Made by a program: the position numbers and the translations under genes. Positions 41,211-49,532 of a DNA stretch of 64,000 nucleotides are shown here, piece by piece. Under the pieces are notes generated by a model. That model had not been told where the DNA came from. It saw nothing but the letters and a program-made list of their open reading frames with translations, and ran no database searches. Numbering within the stretch: the stretch's first letter is position 1; each line of letters opens with the position of its first letter. Origin of the DNA: a bacterium (GTDB taxonomy: Bacteria; Desulfobacterota; Deferrisomatia; Deferrisomatales; Deferrisomataceae); contig JALUTY010000083.1 of the NCBI GenBank assembly GCA_027021615.1, forward strand, positions 39,607-103,606, given 5' to 3'.

Positions 41211-43430
41211 ATGCCCCAATCGGCCGCCCGCGTCATCCCCCTGGAGATCGAGCCCGCCTTCTCCGACAACGCCTTGGTGGTGCTGCGGAAACGCTACCTC
41301 AGAAAGCACCCGGACGGCACCCCGGCGGAGACCCCGAAGGAGATGCTGTGGCGGGTGGCCCGGGCCGTGGCCGAGGCCGACCGGGGCTACGACCCAGAGG
41401 CCGACGTGGAGCAGACCGCCGTGGCCTTCTACCAGGCCATGGCCCGGCTGGAGTTCCTGCCCAACTCCCCCACGCTCATGAACGCGGGCCGGGAGCTGGG
41501 CCAGCTCTCGGCGTGCTTCGTGCTGCCCGTGGACGACAGCATGGAGAGCATCTTCGAGGCCGTGAAGAACACGGCACTCATCCACAAGTCGGGCGGGGGG
41601 ACCGGGTTTAGCTTCTCGCGGATCCGGCCCAAGAACGACATCGTGCGCTCCACCAGCGGGGTCTCGTCGGGCCCCATCAGCTTCATGAAGGTGTTCGACA
41701 CGGCCACCGAGATGATCAAGCAGGGGGGAACCCGGCGGGGCGCCAACATGGGCATCCTCCGGGTAGACCACCCCGACATCCTGGAGTTCATCTCCGTCAA
41801 GTCCGACCCCACCGTGCTCACCAACTTCAACCTCTCGGTGGCCATCACCGAGGCGTTCATGGAGGCGGTGCGCTCCGACGGCAAGTACGACCTGGTGAAC
41901 CCCCGAGACGGCCGGGTGGCGGGCCAGCTGCGGGCCCGGGAGGTGTTCGACCGTATTGTGGACGAGGCGTGGAGGTCGGGGGAGCCCGGCATCGTGTTCA
42001 TCGACCGGATCAACCGCGACAACCCCACGCCCCACGTGGGCGCGATCGAGTCCACCAACCCCTGTGGGGAGCAGCCCCTCCTCCCCTACGAGTCGTGCAA
42101 CCTGGGCAGCGTCAACCTGGCGCGCATGGTCAAGGACGCAGAGGTGGACTGGGAGAAGCTCCAGGAGACCGTGCGGCTGGCCGTGCACTTCCTCGACAAC
42201 GTGGTGGACGTGAACCGCTACCCCCTGGAGGAGATCGCTCGCGTGACCCGGGCCAACCGCAAGATCGGCCTGGGGGTCATGGGGTGGGCCGACCTCCTGT
42301 TCCGGCTCGGCATTCGGTATGGATCGGGCGAGTCCGTGGCCTTGGCCCGCCGGCTCATGGGGTTCGTGGACCGGGTGGCCCGGGAGGCCAGCGAGGAGAT
42401 GGCGGCGGAGCGGGGGCCGTTCCCCAACTTCCAAGGCTCGGTGTACGACCGGCCGGGAACCCGGCCGCTTCGCAACGCCACCCGGACCACGATCGCCCCC
42501 ACCGGCACCATCTCGATCCTGGCCGGGTGCTCGTCGGGCATCGAGCCGGTTTTCTCTCTGGCGTTCGTGCGCCGGGTGCTCGACGGCGAGGAGCTCGTGG
42601 AGGTGAACCCGGTGTTCGCCGAGACGGCCCGACAGCGGGGGTTCGACGCCCCCGAGGTCTTACGACGGATCGCCCAAGGGGCGTCCCTCTCCGAGGTGGC
42701 CCAGGTGCCGGGGGACGTGAAGGAGGTGTTCGTCACGGCCCACGACATCGACCCCCAGGCCCACCTAGAGATGCAGGCGGCGTTCCAGGAGCACACGAAC
42801 AACGCCGTGTCGAAGACCGTGAACTTCCCCCGGGCGGCCACCCGGCAGGACGTGGCCCGGGCGTTCTGGCTGGCCTACGAGCTGGGGTGCAAGGGGCTCA
42901 CCATCTACCGGGACGGGAGCCGGGAGAGCCAGGTCCTGGTCACGCCCTCCTCCGATCCGAAGAAGCCGGCCGAGGAGCCGGTGCGAAAACGGGACCGGCC
43001 ACGGGTGCTCGCGGGCAAGACCTACCAGATGCAAACGGGGTGCGGCCCGCTGTACGTCACGATCAACGAGGACGACCAGGGGCTGTTCGAGGTGTTCACC
43101 ACCATGGGCAAGGCCGGCGGGTGCGCGGCGAGCCAGTGCGAGGCCATCGGCCGCCTGGTCTCGCTGTCCTGGCGCTCCGGGGTCCCGCCCGAGCCGGTGG
43201 TGCGGCAGCTCCGGGGCATCTCGTGCCACAAGCCGGCGGGGTTCGGGCCGAACCGAGTGATGTCGTGTGCGGACGCGCTCGCCATCGCGGTGCACCAGCA
43301 CCTGGCCCCGGAGCAGGAGATCGAGAAGCACGTAGACGTGGGTGGGGCGTGCCCCGAGTGCGGCGACGCCTTGGAGCACGAGGAGGGATGCGTGCTGTGC
43401 CGCAGCTGCGGGTACTCCGAGTGTGGATAG
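41211..43430 (+). CDS. nrdJ: Adenosylcobalamin-dependent (class II) ribonucleotide reductase
   Basis: 739 residues. Family landmarks are [54 protein letters not shown], the active-site [21 protein letters not shown], and [18 protein letters not shown]. The C-terminus has [18 protein letters not shown] and a zinc-ribbon tail [20 protein letters not shown] that feeds electrons to the active site. It makes deoxynucleotides without oxygen, using B12. The ATG at 41211 has AGGAGG 8 bases upstream; a GTG at 41169 lies in the R2 repeat and is rejected. No regulator NrdR is nearby. Confidence 0.96.
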   Translation: MPQSAARVIPLEIEPAFSDNALVVLRKRYLRKHPDGTPAETPKEMLWRVARAVAEADRGYDPEADVEQTAVAFYQAMARLEFLPNSPTLMNAGRELGQLSACFVLPVDDSMESIFEAVKNTALIHKSGGGTGFSFSRIRPKNDIVRSTSGVSSGPISFMKVFDTATEMIKQGGTRRGANMGILRVDHPDILEFISVKSDPTVLTNFNLSVAITEAFMEAVRSDGKYDLVNPRDGRVAGQLRAREVFDRIVDEAWRSGEPGIVFIDRINRDNPTPHVGAIESTNPCGEQPLLPYESCNLGSVNLARMVKDAEVDWEKLQETVRLAVHFLDNVVDVNRYPLEEIARVTRANRKIGLGVMGWADLLFRLGIRYGSGESVALARRLMGFVDRVAREASEEMAAERGPFPNFQGSVYDRPGTRPLRNATRTTIAPTGTISILAGCSSGIEPVFSLAFVRRVLDGEELVEVNPVFAETARQRGFDAPEVLRRIAQGASLSEVAQVPGDVKEVFVTAHDIDPQAHLEMQAAFQEHTNNAVSKTVNFPRAATRQDVARAFWLAYELGCKGLTIYRDGSRESQVLVTPSSDPKKPAEEPVRKRDRPRVLAGKTYQMQTGCGPLYVTINEDDQGLFEVFTTMGKAGGCAASQCEAIGRLVSLSWRSGVPPEPVVRQLRGISCHKPAGFGPNRVMSCADALAIAVHQHLAPEQEIEKHVDVGGACPECGDALEHEEGCVLCRSCGYSECG

Positions 43431-43561
43431 CCGGGGGCCTCGCGGTCCTCGGTGGCCCCCCTCGGTGGCCGGGGCGCCCGGGCCCTCCGGGCTGCCGCCT
43501 CCAAGGGTGTTCGGGGCCCCGCCGTCCAAACCTGATCCTTTCCCCTTCCGGCCCCCTGGAC

Positions 43562-43567
43562 TACAAT
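43562..43567 (+). promoter_or_regulatory. Possible -10 box
   Basis: TACAAT, one mismatch from consensus, 37 bp upstream of the ATG at 43604. No convincing -35 is present at 16-18 bp (TTTCCC at 17). Confidence 0.35.
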
Positions 43568-43603
43568 GGGGGCCGTTCGCTTGTCTGGGAGGAGAGATCA
43601 GCC

Positions 43604-43822
43604 ATGAGCGAAAGGGACGTCTCCGAAGGCCGCGACACCTCGCACCGGGGATCGTGGTTTCGGCTGCCCGGGAAAACCCGATGGCACAGCGAGGCACACC
43701 GGGAGTACGGGGTGCTGTGGTCCCTGTGCGGGGTGCGGACGATCGCGATGCAGGCCGAGACGAAGGAGAACCTGGGCGAGGACGATCTGGCCTGCGTCCG
43801 ATGCACGGGCATGAGGGACTGA
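43604..43822 (+). CDS. Small protein with cysteine pair
   Basis: 72 residues. It contains LWSLCGVRTIAMQ and a C-terminal DLACVRCTGMRD, so three cysteines, two as CxxC. No signal peptide or family recognised. ATG with GGAGGAG upstream. It is followed after 1 bp by the DUF493 reading frame, so the two were probably co-transcribed. Confidence 0.65.
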   Translation: MSERDVSEGRDTSHRGSWFRLPGKTRWHSEAHREYGVLWSLCGVRTIAMQAETKENLGEDDLACVRCTGMRD

Positions 43823-43823
43823 G

Positions 43824-44104
43824 GTGGAGGACCGCCGCATTCCGGTGGAGGAGCTGATCCAGTTCCCCACGCGGTTCTCGTTCAAGGCGATCGGGCACCA
43901 CACACCCGCGAGTTCGCCCCCTCGGCGTACCAGGCGGTGCGCTCCGCGGTGGGCGGGGATCGGGACGTGGAGCTCCGGACTCGGCTGAGCCGGAGGGCCG
44001 CGTACGTGTCGGCCACGGTCACGGCGCGGATCGACTCGGCCGAGGAGCTCAAGACCGTGTACGCCGCCCTGTGGAAGCTGGACGGCGTGATCACGGTGCT
44101 GTGA
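43824..44104 (+). pseudogene. DUF493 (YbeD-like) gene with a frameshift
   Basis: GTG start, then VEELIQFPTRFSFKAIGHH in one frame and REFAPSAYQAVRSAVGG, VELRTRLSRRAAYVSATVTA and LKTVYAALWKLDGVITVL in another, together a full-length DUF493/YbeD protein of about 92 residues (YbeD: LLEFPTPFTYKVMG ... EELGKIDIVRMVL). The break lies at the ACACAC run at 43900-43905, where two extra bases put the rest out of frame. It could be a true mutation, slippage at the dinucleotide run, or a sequencing error. The downstream part has no stop until its natural end and keeps normal codon use, which favours a recent event or an error. Confidence 0.8.
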
Positions 44105-44144
44105 GTCCGTGACGGGTGAAGGAACTCCCGGGAAACCGAGGGTC

Positions 44145-45215
44145 ATGTATCGCACCTTCGTTGTTTTGCCCACGATTCTCCTCTTCCTCTCGGGCTGCGC
44201 CGGCCGGTCGCTGCCCCCTCGAGAGCCCCTTCCGGCGGAGGGCCCTCACCTGCGCAACATCCGCCAGCTCACCTTTGATGGAGACAACGGCGAGGCGTAC
44301 TTCTCCTGGGACGGCACCCGGCTGATCTGGCAGTCAAACCGCGGCGGGGCCGGGTGCGACAAGATCTGGGTCATGAACGCCGACGGCACCGGCAAGCGCC
44401 GGGTGAGCCCCGCCCGCGGGGCCCACACCTGCTCGTTCTTCTTCCCGGGCGACCGGAAGATCGTGTACGCCTCCACGGCCCCCCCGGCCGGGGACTGCCC
44501 GCCCCGGCCCGCTCCCCCACCGGGCCGGCGGTACGTGTGGCCCCTGTTCCCCTACGACATCTTCGTGGCCGATGCGGACGGCTCGAACCCGGTTCGGATC
44601 ACGGACAACCCGGCCTACGACGCCGAACCGATCGTGTCGCCCGACGGCACCAAGATCGTGTTCGGCTCGAAGCGGGACGGAGACTTCGACATCTACGTGA
44701 TGGACGCCGACGGCTCGAACGTCCGGCGCCTGACCCGCTGGGTGGGGTACGACGGCGGCCCCTGGTGGTCCCCCGACGGTACCAAGATCGTGTGGCGGGC
44801 CTGGCACCCCCAGACCCCCGAGGAGAAGGACCTGTGGCGCGAGTGCATGGAGAACGACTACATCGTGCCCGTGCCCCTGGACCTGTGGGTCATGGACGCC
44901 GACGGCTCAAACCAGCGCCGCATCCTCGCGAACGGAGCCACCAACTGGGCCCCCTCGTGGCACCCGGACGGCCGCCGGATCGTGTTCTCGAGCAACATGG
45001 ACGACTGGAGGCCCGAGCTGGACAGGTACGGCCACAACTTCGAGCTGTACCTGATCGGCCTGGACGGAACGGGTCTGGAGCGGATCACGTTCAACCGGGT
45101 GTTCGACGGGTTCCCCATGTTCGGCCCGGACGGGAAACGCCTGGTGTGGGCCTCGAACCGGAACCCCCGGAAGCCCCGGGTCACCGACATCTTCGTGGCC
45201 GAGTGGGTGGAGTAG
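44145..45215 (+). CDS. TolB-like PD40 beta-propeller lipoprotein
   Basis: 356 residues. The signal peptide ends in a lipobox (TILLFLSGC), so it is lipidated. It is followed by about six beta-propeller blades with PD40 motifs: AYFSWDGTRLIWQSNR, PIVSPDGTKIVFGSKRDGDFDIYVMDADGSN, PWWSPDGTKIVW, PSWHPDGRRIVFSSN and PMFGPDGKRLVWASNR. It lacks the TolB N-terminal domain. A periplasmic-facing scaffold or ligand-binding role is likely. I chose the ATG at 44145 because the signal peptide starts there; a GTG at 44109 is the alternative. Confidence 0.88.
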   Translation: MYRTFVVLPTILLFLSGCAGRSLPPREPLPAEGPHLRNIRQLTFDGDNGEAYFSWDGTRLIWQSNRGGAGCDKIWVMNADGTGKRRVSPARGAHTCSFFFPGDRKIVYASTAPPAGDCPPRPAPPPGRRYVWPLFPYDIFVADADGSNPVRITDNPAYDAEPIVSPDGTKIVFGSKRDGDFDIYVMDADGSNVRRLTRWVGYDGGPWWSPDGTKIVWRAWHPQTPEEKDLWRECMENDYIVPVPLDLWVMDADGSNQRRILANGATNWAPSWHPDGRRIVFSSNMDDWRPELDRYGHNFELYLIGLDGTGLERITFNRVFDGFPMFGPDGKRLVWASNRNPRKPRVTDIFVAEWVE

Positions 45216-45224
45216 CCGCACCCC

Positions 45225-46199
45225 GTGGGCCCGTCCGCGCTGCTTCGTCGCCACGCCTTCGTGCTGGGGCTCGGGGCCGTGGCGGGCCTGGTGCTGTGGA
45301 ACCCCGGGGGGCTGCCCCAGGCCCTGGGCCTGTGGCTCAAGGCTCACCGGGCTCCGGACGCGGTGATCGCCGCGATCTTCCTGCTGTCGGGGCTGCGGCT
45401 GTCCGTGCGCTCCGCCCTGGCCGGCGCAGCGGACCTGCCGGTGGTGGCCCTGGGGTTCGCGGGGATTTTCGTCGTCTCGCCCCTGCTGGCCCTGGGGTTC
45501 TCGGTGCTTCCCCTGGCCCCGGGGCTCGTGGTGGGGCTCTTCCTGGTGGCCTCGATGCCCACCACCCTGACCACCGGGGTGGTCATGACCGCGGCCGCCG
45601 GGGGCAACGAGGCCACCGCGTTGGTGATCACCCTGGCGGCCAATGCCTTGGCCGTGGCGGCCGTGCCGGCGATTCTGCCTGGGCTCCTGGGAGCGGCCCG
45701 GGCCGTACCCCCCGACCTGTTCGAGCGGGGGGCCATGGCGGCCCGGATCGCCGGCCTGGTGCTGGCTCCCCTCGCCCTGGGGATGGCCGTCCGCAGCCGG
45801 GCCCCGGAGGCGTTCATCCGGGCCGGACCGGGGCTCAGGCGGGCCAGCCTGGGGCTCGTGCTCACCATTGTGGGTATCGCCGTGGCCGGGTCCCGGGACG
45901 CTTTGCTGGCGCACCCCGAGGATCTGGCCACGGCCGTCGGTCTCTCGGCCGCGTTCCACGCAACGGTGCTGGCCTGCCTGTTCGGCCTGGTGCATCTGGC
46001 CCGGATCGGGCCGGGCCGCAGGGAGGCCGCGATCTTCATGGGCGGCCAGAAGACCCTGCCCCTGGCGGTGCTCCTCCAGACCTCGCTGTTCCCCGGGGTG
46101 GGGCAGGCCCTCGTGGTGTGCGTGGTGCACCACCTGACGCACCTGCTCATGGACGGCTACCTGGTGGGCCGCCTGGCGCACCGGCGACCGTCGGTTTAG
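45225..46199 (+). CDS. SBF-like (bile acid:sodium symporter family) transporter
   Basis: 324 residues, about ten membrane helices. It matches the SBF-like group (SLC10A7 type): FLLSGLRLSVRSAL, SMPTTLTTGVVMTAAAGGNEATA and the conserved FMGGQKTLPLAVLLQ near the end. Substrate unknown. GTG start, with GGAG too far upstream to be convincing. It is followed by hgcA after 120 bp and preceded by the PD40 lipoprotein after 9 bp. Confidence 0.85.
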   Translation: MGPSALLRRHAFVLGLGAVAGLVLWNPGGLPQALGLWLKAHRAPDAVIAAIFLLSGLRLSVRSALAGAADLPVVALGFAGIFVVSPLLALGFSVLPLAPGLVVGLFLVASMPTTLTTGVVMTAAAGGNEATALVITLAANALAVAAVPAILPGLLGAARAVPPDLFERGAMAARIAGLVLAPLALGMAVRSRAPEAFIRAGPGLRRASLGLVLTIVGIAVAGSRDALLAHPEDLATAVGLSAAFHATVLACLFGLVHLARIGPGRREAAIFMGGQKTLPLAVLLQTSLFPGVGQALVVCVVHHLTHLLMDGYLVGRLAHRRPSV

Positions 46200-46319
46200 G
46201 ATCGCAGGCAACGGGGTGCCGGTGACCAAGCCGCCCGGGCGTTTTCCCGGTAACCACAGGAAAACACAGGCATCTAAAAACCGACCGAGGACCGGCTCCA
46301 CTCGCCGAGGGACTTTTCC

Positions 46320-47561
46320 ATGACCGAGACCGGCCCCTGCTGCCCTGCATCGGAAACGAGCGGCCCCCTTCCCATGGCGCAGCCGTGCTGTCCCCCGCCG
46401 GAATCCACTGTCCGGCCCACGGCCGAGATCTGTTCCGGGCCGGACCGATCGGCCGAGCCCTGCTGCGGGTCGGCCTCCGAGGCGGCCGGGCCCAGGTGGG
46501 CCGATCGGGAGCAGCCGGGCTACCGGGTCTGGCCGTTCGTGGAGGACTGGATCGAGACCGCGGTCGGCGCCGTGCCCGTGGTGTCGGCCCGCCTCGGCTG
46601 GGGGGACGTGCTCGGTCGGTGGGCCATGCGCTGGGGCATCGGCCGCGACCGGTACCGGATCGCGCCGGGCCTGTACGCGGTGGGCCGACCCACGCCGGAC
46701 TCCCCGGTGGTGGTCACGGCCAACTACAAGATGACCTTCGACCTGGTGCGGAAGGACCTGCGGGGGGTGGACGCGTGGATCCTGGTGCTCGAGACCCTGG
46801 GCATCAATGTGTGGTGCGCGGCCGGCAAGGGCACCTTCGGCACCGACGAGCTCGTGGCCCGGGTCCAAAGGGTGGGGCTGGACCGGGTAGTGAGCCATCG
46901 CACCCTGGTCGTGCCCCAGCTCGGGGCCACCGGTGTGGCGGCCCACGAGGTGCGCCGTCGCAGCGGGTTCCGGGTGGTGTACGGGCCGATACGCAGCCGG
47001 GACCTGCCCGCGTTCCTGCGGGGGGGCATGAAGGCCTCCCCAAGCATGCGCAGGGTCACGTTCTCGCTGGGGGAGCGGCTCGTGCTCACCCCGGTGGAGC
47101 TGCGGGTGATCCTGATGCGGCCCAGCCTGACCCTGGCCGTCCTGCTCCTGGTGCTGGGCGGCATCGGCCCGGGCGGCTACTCCCTGGCCGGCGCGCTCCA
47201 GCGGGGCGGGGCCGCGGCGGGCGCCCTGGCCGCGGGGGTCCTGGCCGGAGCCGTGGTCGCCCCGGCGCTGCTCCCTCGGCTTCCGGGCCGAATGTTCGCA
47301 GCCAAGGGGGTGTGGACCGGGCTGGCGGTGACGCTCGTGCTTGCCGTTCGGTTCGGGACCCGCCTCAACGGGTGGGGGGTCGTGGCCCTGGCGCTCGCCG
47401 TGACGACGACCTCGTCCTACTGCGCCATGAACTTCACGGGGTCCACGCCGTTCACCTCGCCCTCGGGCGTGGAAAGGGAGATGCGTCGGGCCCTCCCTTG
47501 GCAGATCGGCGCGGCCGGCTTGGCCCTGGTGGCCTGGATGGTCTCGGCCTGGAGCTTTTAG
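46320..47561 (+). CDS. hgcA: HgcA, corrinoid protein of mercury methylation
   Basis: 413 residues. The diagnostic cap-helix N163-V-W-C-A-A-G-K170 is intact; C166 corresponds to the cysteine that ligates cobalt in HgcA. The corrinoid domain (65-260) is followed by about five membrane helices (VILMRPSLTLAVLLLVLGGI to the end, with YCAMNFTGSTPFTSPSGVEREM). It transfers a methyl group to Hg(II) at the inner membrane together with HgcB. Unusual here is an N-terminal extension with three CC pairs (7-8, 23-24, 48-49) and C38. ATG with GAGGGA upstream. hgcB follows only after 314 bp of repeats. Confidence 0.96.
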   Translation: MTETGPCCPASETSGPLPMAQPCCPPPESTVRPTAEICSGPDRSAEPCCGSASEAAGPRWADREQPGYRVWPFVEDWIETAVGAVPVVSARLGWGDVLGRWAMRWGIGRDRYRIAPGLYAVGRPTPDSPVVVTANYKMTFDLVRKDLRGVDAWILVLETLGINVWCAAGKGTFGTDELVARVQRVGLDRVVSHRTLVVPQLGATGVAAHEVRRRSGFRVVYGPIRSRDLPAFLRGGMKASPSMRRVTFSLGERLVLTPVELRVILMRPSLTLAVLLLVLGGIGPGGYSLAGALQRGGAAAGALAAGVLAGAVVAPALLPRLPGRMFAAKGVWTGLAVTLVLAVRFGTRLNGWGVVALALAVTTTSSYCAMNFTGSTPFTSPSGVEREMRRALPWQIGAAGLALVAWMVSAWSF

Positions 47562-47617
47562 GGGCTGGACCCGGCGGGAAACGGCCGCCCACCTGCCCAG
47601 CGGTCCGAAGGCCCCAC

Positions 47618-47873
47618 CGTCTAGAGACTAGAAACTAGAGACTAGGGGAACCGGGGACTTCGGACCGTTGGGCAGGCGCTTTATCAGGGTCCATGCCCCC
47701 CGAGACCGTAAGGTGACGCCAAAGAGGCGTGGTCACGCTTGGAACGCTGGGAGATCACAGAGGTTTTCAAGCCTTCTGGCATCCTAGCCTTCCAGATTCC
47801 TAGCCTTTGAGCCTCCCAGCGGGCCGAAGACCCCAGACCGAGGACCAACAACTGACGACCGGAGACCGAAGTC
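47618..47873. repeat. Repeat mosaic between hgcA and hgcB (R4, R5, R4, linker, R3)
   Basis: In order: R4 units GTCTAGAGACTAGAAACTAG (47622-47645); R5 copy 2 at 47686-47750, inverse to 8-69; R4 units CCTTCTGGCATCCTAGCC (from 47774); the linker CCTCCCAGCGGGCCGAAG; and R3 units ACCGAGGACCAACAACTGAC, then GACCGAAGTCAC, which end just before the hgcB ATG. No coding sequence is present in 47562-47875. Confidence 0.65.
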
Positions 47874-47875
47874 AC

Positions 47876-48169
47876 ATGGAAGGTTTTCGTTACCTCGACG
47901 GGGTGGCCACCCTGGAGCTGGACGTGGACCGGTGCGTGGGGTGCGGCCTGTGCGAGACCGTGTGCCCCCACGGCGTGCTGGCCGTGTCCGAGGGCAAGGC
48001 CCAGATCACCGATCGGGACGGCTGCATGGAGTGCGGGGCCTGCGCCCGCAACTGCCCCGTGGAGGCGCTGAGCGTGAGCGCCGGCGTGGGGTGCGCCGGG
48101 GCCATCATCAAGAGCTGGCTCACCGGCGCCTCCCCCACCTGCGGGTGCGAGGGCGGCGGAGGCTGCTGA
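47876..48169 (+). CDS. hgcB: HgcB, ferredoxin of mercury methylation
   Basis: 97 residues. Two 4Fe-4S clusters: C20-x2-C23-x2-C26-x3-C30 and C50-M-E-C53-G-A-C56-x3-C60. C73 (GVGCAGAIIKSW) matches the conserved extra cysteine of HgcB, and the tail TCGCEGGGGC adds C89, C91 and C97 in place of the usual terminal CC pair. It supplies low-potential electrons to HgcA. The ATG at 47876 lies at the edge of an R3 repeat; the leader CCGGAGACCGAAGTCAC provides a GGAG. Confidence 0.95.
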   Translation: MEGFRYLDGVATLELDVDRCVGCGLCETVCPHGVLAVSEGKAQITDRDGCMECGACARNCPVEALSVSAGVGCAGAIIKSWLTGASPTCGCEGGGGC

Positions 48170-48191
48170 CCTCGCGCCTTCGGCATTCCCC

Positions 48192-49373
48192 TCAGCTCTG
48201 CGTCCCGTACACCCCCAGGGCCGCGGCCACGGCCGCGCCCCGGTCCACCGGGGCCCCGGCGTCGGCCAGCACCGCCTCCAGGGCCCCGAGGCACACCAGC
48301 ACGTTTTGCCGCCTGGCCGCGTACCCCATGAGCCCGATCCGCCACACCCGGCCGGCGAACGCCCCCAAGCCGGCACCGATCTCCAGGCTGTAGTCCTCCA
48401 GCAGCCGGCGCCGCACCGCGGCCTCGTCCACCCCATCGGGGGCGAACACCGCGTTGAGCTGGGGCAGCCGATGGGGCTCGTCCACCACGAACCCCAGGCC
48501 CATGGCCTCGAGCCCGGCCCGTAGGGCCCGATGGTGAAGGCGGTGGCGCTGCCACGCGTTCTCGGTCCCTTCCTCCCGCAGCAGGGTCAGGGCCTCGTGC
48601 AGGGCGTACAGCCCGTTCACCGGCGCGGTGTGGTGGTAGGTGCGCTTGCCGTCGCCCCCCCAGTAACCCAAGACCAGGTTGAGGTCCAGAAACCAGCTCT
48701 GCACCGGTGCCTTGCGGGACCGTACCTTTTCGAGCGCGCGCTCCCCGAACGTGAGCGGCGCCAGCCCGGGCACGCACGACAGGCACTTCTGGCTGCCGCT
48801 GTACACCGCGTCGAGGCCCCACTCGTCCACCCGCACCGGCATGCCGCCCAGGGAGGTGACCGTGTCCACGATGGTCAGGCACCCGTGATCCCGGGCGATC
48901 CGGGCCAGGGTCTGGGCGTCGGAGGCCGCGCCGGTGGAGGTCTCCGCGTGCACGAACGCCACGATCTTGGCCTCTGAATGCTGCCGGAGGCTCTCCTCCA
49001 GCTTGTCCGGATTCACCGGCCGGCCCCACTCGTCGTCCACCACCACGGCCCGGCCGCCGCACCGCTCCACGTTCTGGCGCATGCGCTCGCCGAACACGCC
49101 GTTGCGGCACACCACCACCGTGTCCCCTGGCTCCACCAGGTTCACGAAGCACGCCTCCATGCCGGCCGATCCCGGCGCGGACACGGCAAAGGTCACCTCG
49201 TTGCGGGTCTGGAACGCGTAGCGCAGCAGCTCCTTGAGCTCGTCCATCATCCGGACGAACTCGGGGTCCAGGTGGCCCACCGTGGGCCGGGCCAGGGCCT
49301 GGAGCACCCGGGGATGAATGTCCGATGGACCGGGCCCCATCAGGATCCGCTGAGGGGGGTGGAACGAAGACAT
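48192..49373 (-). CDS. Alanine/serine-glyoxylate aminotransferase family
   Basis: 393 residues, class-V PLP aminotransferase. It begins ILMGPGPSDIHPRVLQA, has GSAGMEACFVNLVEPGD, VHAETSTGAASDAQTLA, the strand LTIVDTVTSLGG with the cofactor Asp, and the Schiff-base Lys in YSGSQKCLSCVPGL. The family uses glyoxylate as amino acceptor (AGXT/SGAT); donor cannot be told. Together with the 4-hydroxy-2-oxoglutarate aldolase-like gene upstream, a glyoxylate-to-glycine step is plausible (inference). It converges with hgcB, 22 bp apart. Confidence 0.9.
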   Translation of the reverse strand: MSSFHPPQRILMGPGPSDIHPRVLQALARPTVGHLDPEFVRMMDELKELLRYAFQTRNEVTFAVSAPGSAGMEACFVNLVEPGDTVVVCRNGVFGERMRQNVERCGGRAVVVDDEWGRPVNPDKLEESLRQHSEAKIVAFVHAETSTGAASDAQTLARIARDHGCLTIVDTVTSLGGMPVRVDEWGLDAVYSGSQKCLSCVPGLAPLTFGERALEKVRSRKAPVQSWFLDLNLVLGYWGGDGKRTYHHTAPVNGLYALHEALTLLREEGTENAWQRHRLHHRALRAGLEAMGLGFVVDEPHRLPQLNAVFAPDGVDEAAVRRRLLEDYSLEIGAGLGAFAGRVWRIGLMGYAARRQNVLVCLGALEAVLADAGAPVDRGAAVAAALGVYGTQS

Positions 49374-49391
49374 CTTTCGGATTCCTCCATG

Positions 49392-49500
49392 TATTTTCCG
49401 CTAGGACGCTAGGAGGCTGGGACGCTAGGACGCATGAAAACCTCCAGAATTCCCATACGTTCTAGTTTCTAGTTTCTAGTCTCTAGTCTCCAGTTTCTGG
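49392..49500. repeat. R4 CTAG-rich repeats upstream of the aminotransferase
   Basis: Two blocks, CTAGGACGCTAGGAGGCTGG (49392 on) and a second GTTCTAGTTTCTAGTTTCTAG (from 49459). The second has a regular 8-9 bp period. It fills nearly the whole gap between the aminotransferase and the aldolase genes. Confidence 0.7.
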
Positions 49501-49532
49501 CCTCCAACCTCTGCCTCGCGGCCTTCCCGAGC

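Noticed and set aside
41169..41211. Upstream GTG start for nrdJ at 41169
   Set aside because: It lies in the terminal repeat of an R2 element and has no ribosome site; ATG 41211 has AGGAGG.
47618..47660. CRISPR-like array from regular CTAGAGACTAGAAACTAG units
   Set aside because: The units are 8-9 bp, degenerate and without spacers, and no cas gene is present; they are R4 repeats.
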